Below, in pieces: positions 61,594-64,000 of a stretch of 64,000 bases of DNA. Below the pieces are notes generated by a model, which was not told the DNA's origin, did not search any database, and saw nothing but the letters and a program-made list of their open reading frames with translations. Positions within the stretch are counted from its first letter, which is position 1. Each line of letters starts with the position of its first letter. Source of the stretch: Burkholderia sp. HI2500 (GTDB lineage: Bacteria; Pseudomonadota; Gammaproteobacteria; Burkholderiales; Burkholderiaceae); the NCBI RefSeq assembly GCF_002223055.1, contig NZ_NKFL01000006.1:1674001-1738000 (forward strand), given 5' to 3'. Position numbers and translations under genes: made by a program.

Positions 61594-62409
61594 TTATCGC
61601 GCCGTCTTGCCCGCGCCGTCCAGGGCGGCACGCAGCTCGGCAATGAACGTCTTCAGCGCGGCGGCGGCACCCTCCGGCGCAGCGCTTTCGAGCAGCTGCA
61701 CGAGGCGGCTGCCGATCACGACGGCGTCCGACACCTCGGCCACCGCGCGCGCCGTTTCGGCGTCGCGGATACCGAAGCCGACGCCGACCGGAACCGGCAC
61801 GCGCGACTTGATGGCCGGGATTTTACCCGCAATGCTCGAAACATCCAGATTTCCTGCACCGGTCACGCCCTTGAGCGACACGTAATACACGTAGCCGCTC
61901 GCGATCTTGCCGACGTCGGCGATGCGTTCGTCGGTCGACGTGGGCGCGAGCAGGAAGATCGGATCGATCTGCGCGGCGCGCATTTTCTCGGCGAATACGC
62001 CCGCCTCTTCCGGCGGATAGTCGACGACGAGCACGCCGTCGACCCCGGCCGCCTGTGCTTCGGCCGCGAACGTGTCGACGCCCATCCGCTCGATCGGGTT
62101 CGCATAGCCCATCAGCACGACGGGGGTTTTGGGGTCGGTTTCGCGAAAGCGCTTCACGTCGGCGAGCACGCTCGTCAGCGTGACGCCGCGCGCGAGCGCG
62201 CGTTCCGACGAGCGCTGGATCACGGGGCCGTCGGCCATCGGGTCCGAGAACGGCACGCCGAGTTCGATCACGTCCGCGCCGCCTTCGGCGAGCGCGTGCA
62301 TGAATTCGACGGTTTTGGCCGGATCGGGGTCGCCGGCCGTGATGAACGGGATCAGGCCCTTACGGCCTTGTTCGGCGAGCGCGGCGAAGGTCTGCTGAAT
62401 ACGGGACAT
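61594..62409 (-). CDS. trpA: Tryptophan synthase alpha subunit TrpA
   Basis: A 271-residue TIM barrel that cleaves indole-3-glycerol phosphate to indole and glyceraldehyde-3-phosphate. It shows [29 protein letters not shown] with the catalytic Glu and Asp, and GVGFGIRD for phosphate binding. It is separated from trpB by a DNA methyltransferase gene, and a hairpin lies in its leader. Confidence 0.96.
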   Translation of the reverse strand: MSRIQQTFAALAEQGRKGLIPFITAGDPDPAKTVEFMHALAEGGADVIELGVPFSDPMADGPVIQRSSERALARGVTLTSVLADVKRFRETDPKTPVVLMGYANPIERMGVDTFAAEAQAAGVDGVLVVDYPPEEAGVFAEKMRAAQIDPIFLLAPTSTDERIADVGKIASGYVYYVSLKGVTGAGNLDVSSIAGKIPAIKSRVPVPVGVGFGIRDAETARAVAEVSDAVVIGSRLVQLLESAAPEGAAAALKTFIAELRAALDGAGKTAR

Positions 62410-62429
62410 GGCAATTTTCCTGTGTCGAT

Positions 62430-62459
62430 CCGGAGTTTGCGCTTTAGCGCTTACTCCGG
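62430..62459 (-). promoter_or_regulatory. Stable hairpin in methyltransferase-trpA gap
   Basis: CCGGAGT and ACTCCGG (outer arms, 62453-62459 and 62430-62436) enclose GCGC-TAAA-GCGC. There is no T run, and the trpA start is 20 nt beyond, so it is more likely an mRNA processing or translation element than a terminator. Confidence 0.45.
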
Positions 62460-62504
62460 TCCCATACAAAGTATGCGTTGCGTTCGGCGATGCGGCGGCG
62501 CGAT

Positions 62505-63356
62505 TCACGCGCACGCCGGCGCGGCAAGCGCGTTCACGCGCTCGTGCGCGATCGCACAATAGCTTTCGTTGATCTCGTAGCCGACGAAGTCGCGCCCCTG
62601 CCGTGCGCAGGCCACCGCGGTCGTGCCGCTGCCCATGAACGGATCGAGCACGCGGCCGCCCGGCGGGCAGCTTGCGAGCACCATCCGCTCGATGATTTCC
62701 AGCGGCTTCTGGGTCGGATGATCGACGCGCTCCGCGTGCTGCCGATGCAGGCGCGAGACCGACCAGACGTCCTTCGGGTTGTAGCCCATCTCCAGCCACT
62801 TGCTGCCTTCGAACAGCTTGCGCGAGCGGGCCTTCTTCGTATCGGCGTCGTACGGGATGCGGACCGGATCGAGATCGAAGTAATACGCCTTGGAAACCGC
62901 GAAAAAGCCGATGTTGTCGTGCACCGACGTGAAACGGCGCGTCGTGCCGCCCATGCTCGGCACGCGCCGGTCCCAGATGATCTCGTTGACCATCGTGAGT
63001 TGCGTCTTCAGGAAGCTGAAGATTTCCGGCGCGTACTGCCACGTGCAGAAGATGTACATCGACCCGCTCGGCTTCAGCTTCGGAATCGCGAGCTCGAGCC
63101 ACTCGCGCGTCCACGCGAGAAAGTCGTCGCCCGAACGCTTGTCCGAGTCGTTGCCGTAGTCCTTGCCGAGCCCGTACGGCGGATCGGCGACGATCAGGTC
63201 GATCGACGCGTCCGGCAGGTGCGCGGCATGGGTCAGGAAATCGCGGTTATGCAGTTCGATACCGGACGGCAGCGCGCGCGGCACGGCAGCGGCGGGCGGA
63301 ACCGCCCCCGCCTCGCTCGCGGCACCGCCGCCCGGTTCTTCGATCAGGTCACGCAT
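62505..63356 (-). CDS. Orphan site-specific DNA methyltransferase (N6-adenine/N4-cytosine type)
   Basis: A 283-residue amino-methyltransferase of the beta class: catalytic [11 protein letters not shown] (about residue 57) precedes the AdoMet-binding [13 protein letters not shown] near the C-terminus. [14 protein letters not shown] is also typical. Residues 1-32 are low-complexity Ala/Pro/Gly and may not be conserved. No restriction endonuclease gene is adjacent. It starts 9 nt after trpB and is inserted within the trp operon. From memory, an orphan methyltransferase at this position is known in B. cenocepacia (BCAM0992); its target was not derived here. Confidence 0.88.
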   Translation of the reverse strand: MRDLIEEPGGGAASEAGAVPPAAAVPRALPSGIELHNRDFLTHAAHLPDASIDLIVADPPYGLGKDYGNDSDKRSGDDFLAWTREWLELAIPKLKPSGSMYIFCTWQYAPEIFSFLKTQLTMVNEIIWDRRVPSMGGTTRRFTSVHDNIGFFAVSKAYYFDLDPVRIPYDADTKKARSRKLFEGSKWLEMGYNPKDVWSVSRLHRQHAERVDHPTQKPLEIIERMVLASCPPGGRVLDPFMGSGTTAVACARQGRDFVGYEINESYCAIAHERVNALAAPACA

Positions 63357-63365
63357 CGGTCGGGG

Positions 63366-64000
63366 TCAGAGCTCGATGCCCGATCGCTCGGCGACCGTGT
63401 GCATGTCCTTGTCGCCGCGGCCCGACAGGTTGACGAGCAGGATCTTGTCCTTCGGCAACGTCGGCGCGAGCTTCACGCCATACGCGATCGCATGGCTCGA
63501 CTCGAGCGCGGGAATGATCCCCTCGATCCTGCAGCAGTCGTGGAACGCCTTCAGCGCTTCCTCGTCGGTGATGCCGACGTACTGCGCCCGGCCGCTGTCC
63601 TTCAGCCACGCGTGCTCGGGGCCGACGCCCGGATAGTCGAGGCCCGCCGACACCGAATGCGTCTCGATGATCTGGCCGTTGTCGTCCTGCAGCAGGTAGG
63701 TCCGGTTGCCGTGCAGCACGCCCGGGCTGCCGGCGATCAGCGACGCCGCGTGATGGCCCGTGTCGAGGCCGTCGCCGGCTGCTTCGACGCCGATCAGCTG
63801 CACCGAGGTGTCGTCGATGTACGGATAGAAGATGCCCATTGCGTTCGAACCGCCGCCCACGCAGGCGATCACGGCGTCAGGCTGCCGGCCGGCGAGTTCG
63901 GGCATCTGCACCTTGCACTCGTCGCCGATCACGCGCTGGAAGTCGCGCACCATCATCGGGTACGGGTGCGGGCCCGCGACCGTGCCGATGATGTAGAACG
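63366..64000 (-). CDS. trpB: Tryptophan synthase beta subunit TrpB, 5' end beyond window
   Basis: The visible C-terminal 210 or so residues of the PLP enzyme that joins indole and serine. [12 protein letters not shown], the PLP-phosphate loop [35 protein letters not shown] and [11 protein letters not shown] are diagnostic. Full-length TrpB is about 400 residues. It is cut by the window edge and is the upstream gene of the trpB-methyltransferase-trpA-accD transcript. Confidence 0.97.
   Translation of the reverse strand, partial: FYIIGTVAGPHPYPMMVRDFQRVIGDECKVQMPELAGRQPDAVIACVGGGSNAMGIFYPYIDDTSVQLIGVEAAGDGLDTGHHAASLIAGSPGVLHGNRTYLLQDDNGQIIETHSVSAGLDYPGVGPEHAWLKDSGRAQYVGITDEEALKAFHDCCRIEGIIPALESSHAIAYGVKLAPTLPKDKILLVNLSGRGDKDMHTVAERSGIEL

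Overview
The window is GC-rich DNA with strong third-position GC bias. It reads as Burkholderia, most likely the Burkholderia cepacia complex. The basis is the cepacian exopolysaccharide cluster bce-II, an OpcP-type porin, a lysine-rich HU protein, and trpB-methyltransferase-trpA-accD-folC-dedD-cvpA-purF next to bce-II. I recall that last arrangement from the second chromosome of B. cenocepacia. Species cannot be decided from the sequence alone. Gene identities rest on motif and family recognition by eye; no database search was run.

Layout: (1) 1-7.4 kb: polyamine/acid-stress block with two divergent fold-type I basic amino acid decarboxylases, a PotE antiporter cut by the window edge, and an MFS exporter. 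(2) 7.4-15.8 kb: a tightly overlapping seven-gene minus-strand catabolic operon: sugar-porter MFS, FGGY polyol kinase, GlpD-like dehydrogenase, alkylglycerone-phosphate-synthase-like flavoenzyme, GlpP-type antiterminator, ABM-domain protein and iron alcohol dehydrogenase. Its substrate is not obvious. (3) 16-24.6 kb: three LysR/SDR divergent pairs (two SDRs lack the catalytic Tyr-Lys), an NCS2 purine permease, a VOC protein, a Nudix hydrolase and a small membrane protein. (4) 24.8-34.9 kb: selenocysteine/formate module fdoGHI-fdhE-selA-selB-selC, all on the minus strand. FdoG carries an in-frame UGA (Sec) with a SECIS hairpin. A fic gene sits between tRNA-Sec and a duplicated 20-bp tRNA 3' end, which is the signature of a site-specific insertion. 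(5) 35-40.1 kb: YihY/BrkB membrane protein, porin, PhnB/VOC protein, AadA-like nucleotidyltransferase, HU-like protein. (6) 40.3-54.8 kb: bce-II (bceU, bceT, bceS, bceR, bceQ, bceP, bceO, bceN, bceM) in alternating transcription units. It includes an unlisted 47-aa membrane peptide and a 13-bp minisatellite. (7) 54.8-64 kb: metZ behind a SAM-II-like riboswitch and terminator, then purF, cvpA, dedD-like, folC, accD, trpA, a DNA methyltransferase and the 3' part of trpB, all on the minus strand.

How the genes work together: sel genes make and insert selenocysteine into the formate dehydrogenase that FdhE matures. bceN/bceM make GDP-D-rhamnose, bceT makes UDP-glucose, bceR transfers sugars, bceQ flips the repeat unit, and bceO/S/U acylate it. 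The final block is housekeeping amino acid, folate, fatty acid and purine synthesis. The most interesting items are the selC attachment-site remnant carrying fic, the uncharacterised AGPS-like/GlpP operon, and the SAM-II-like riboswitch with an expanded loop.
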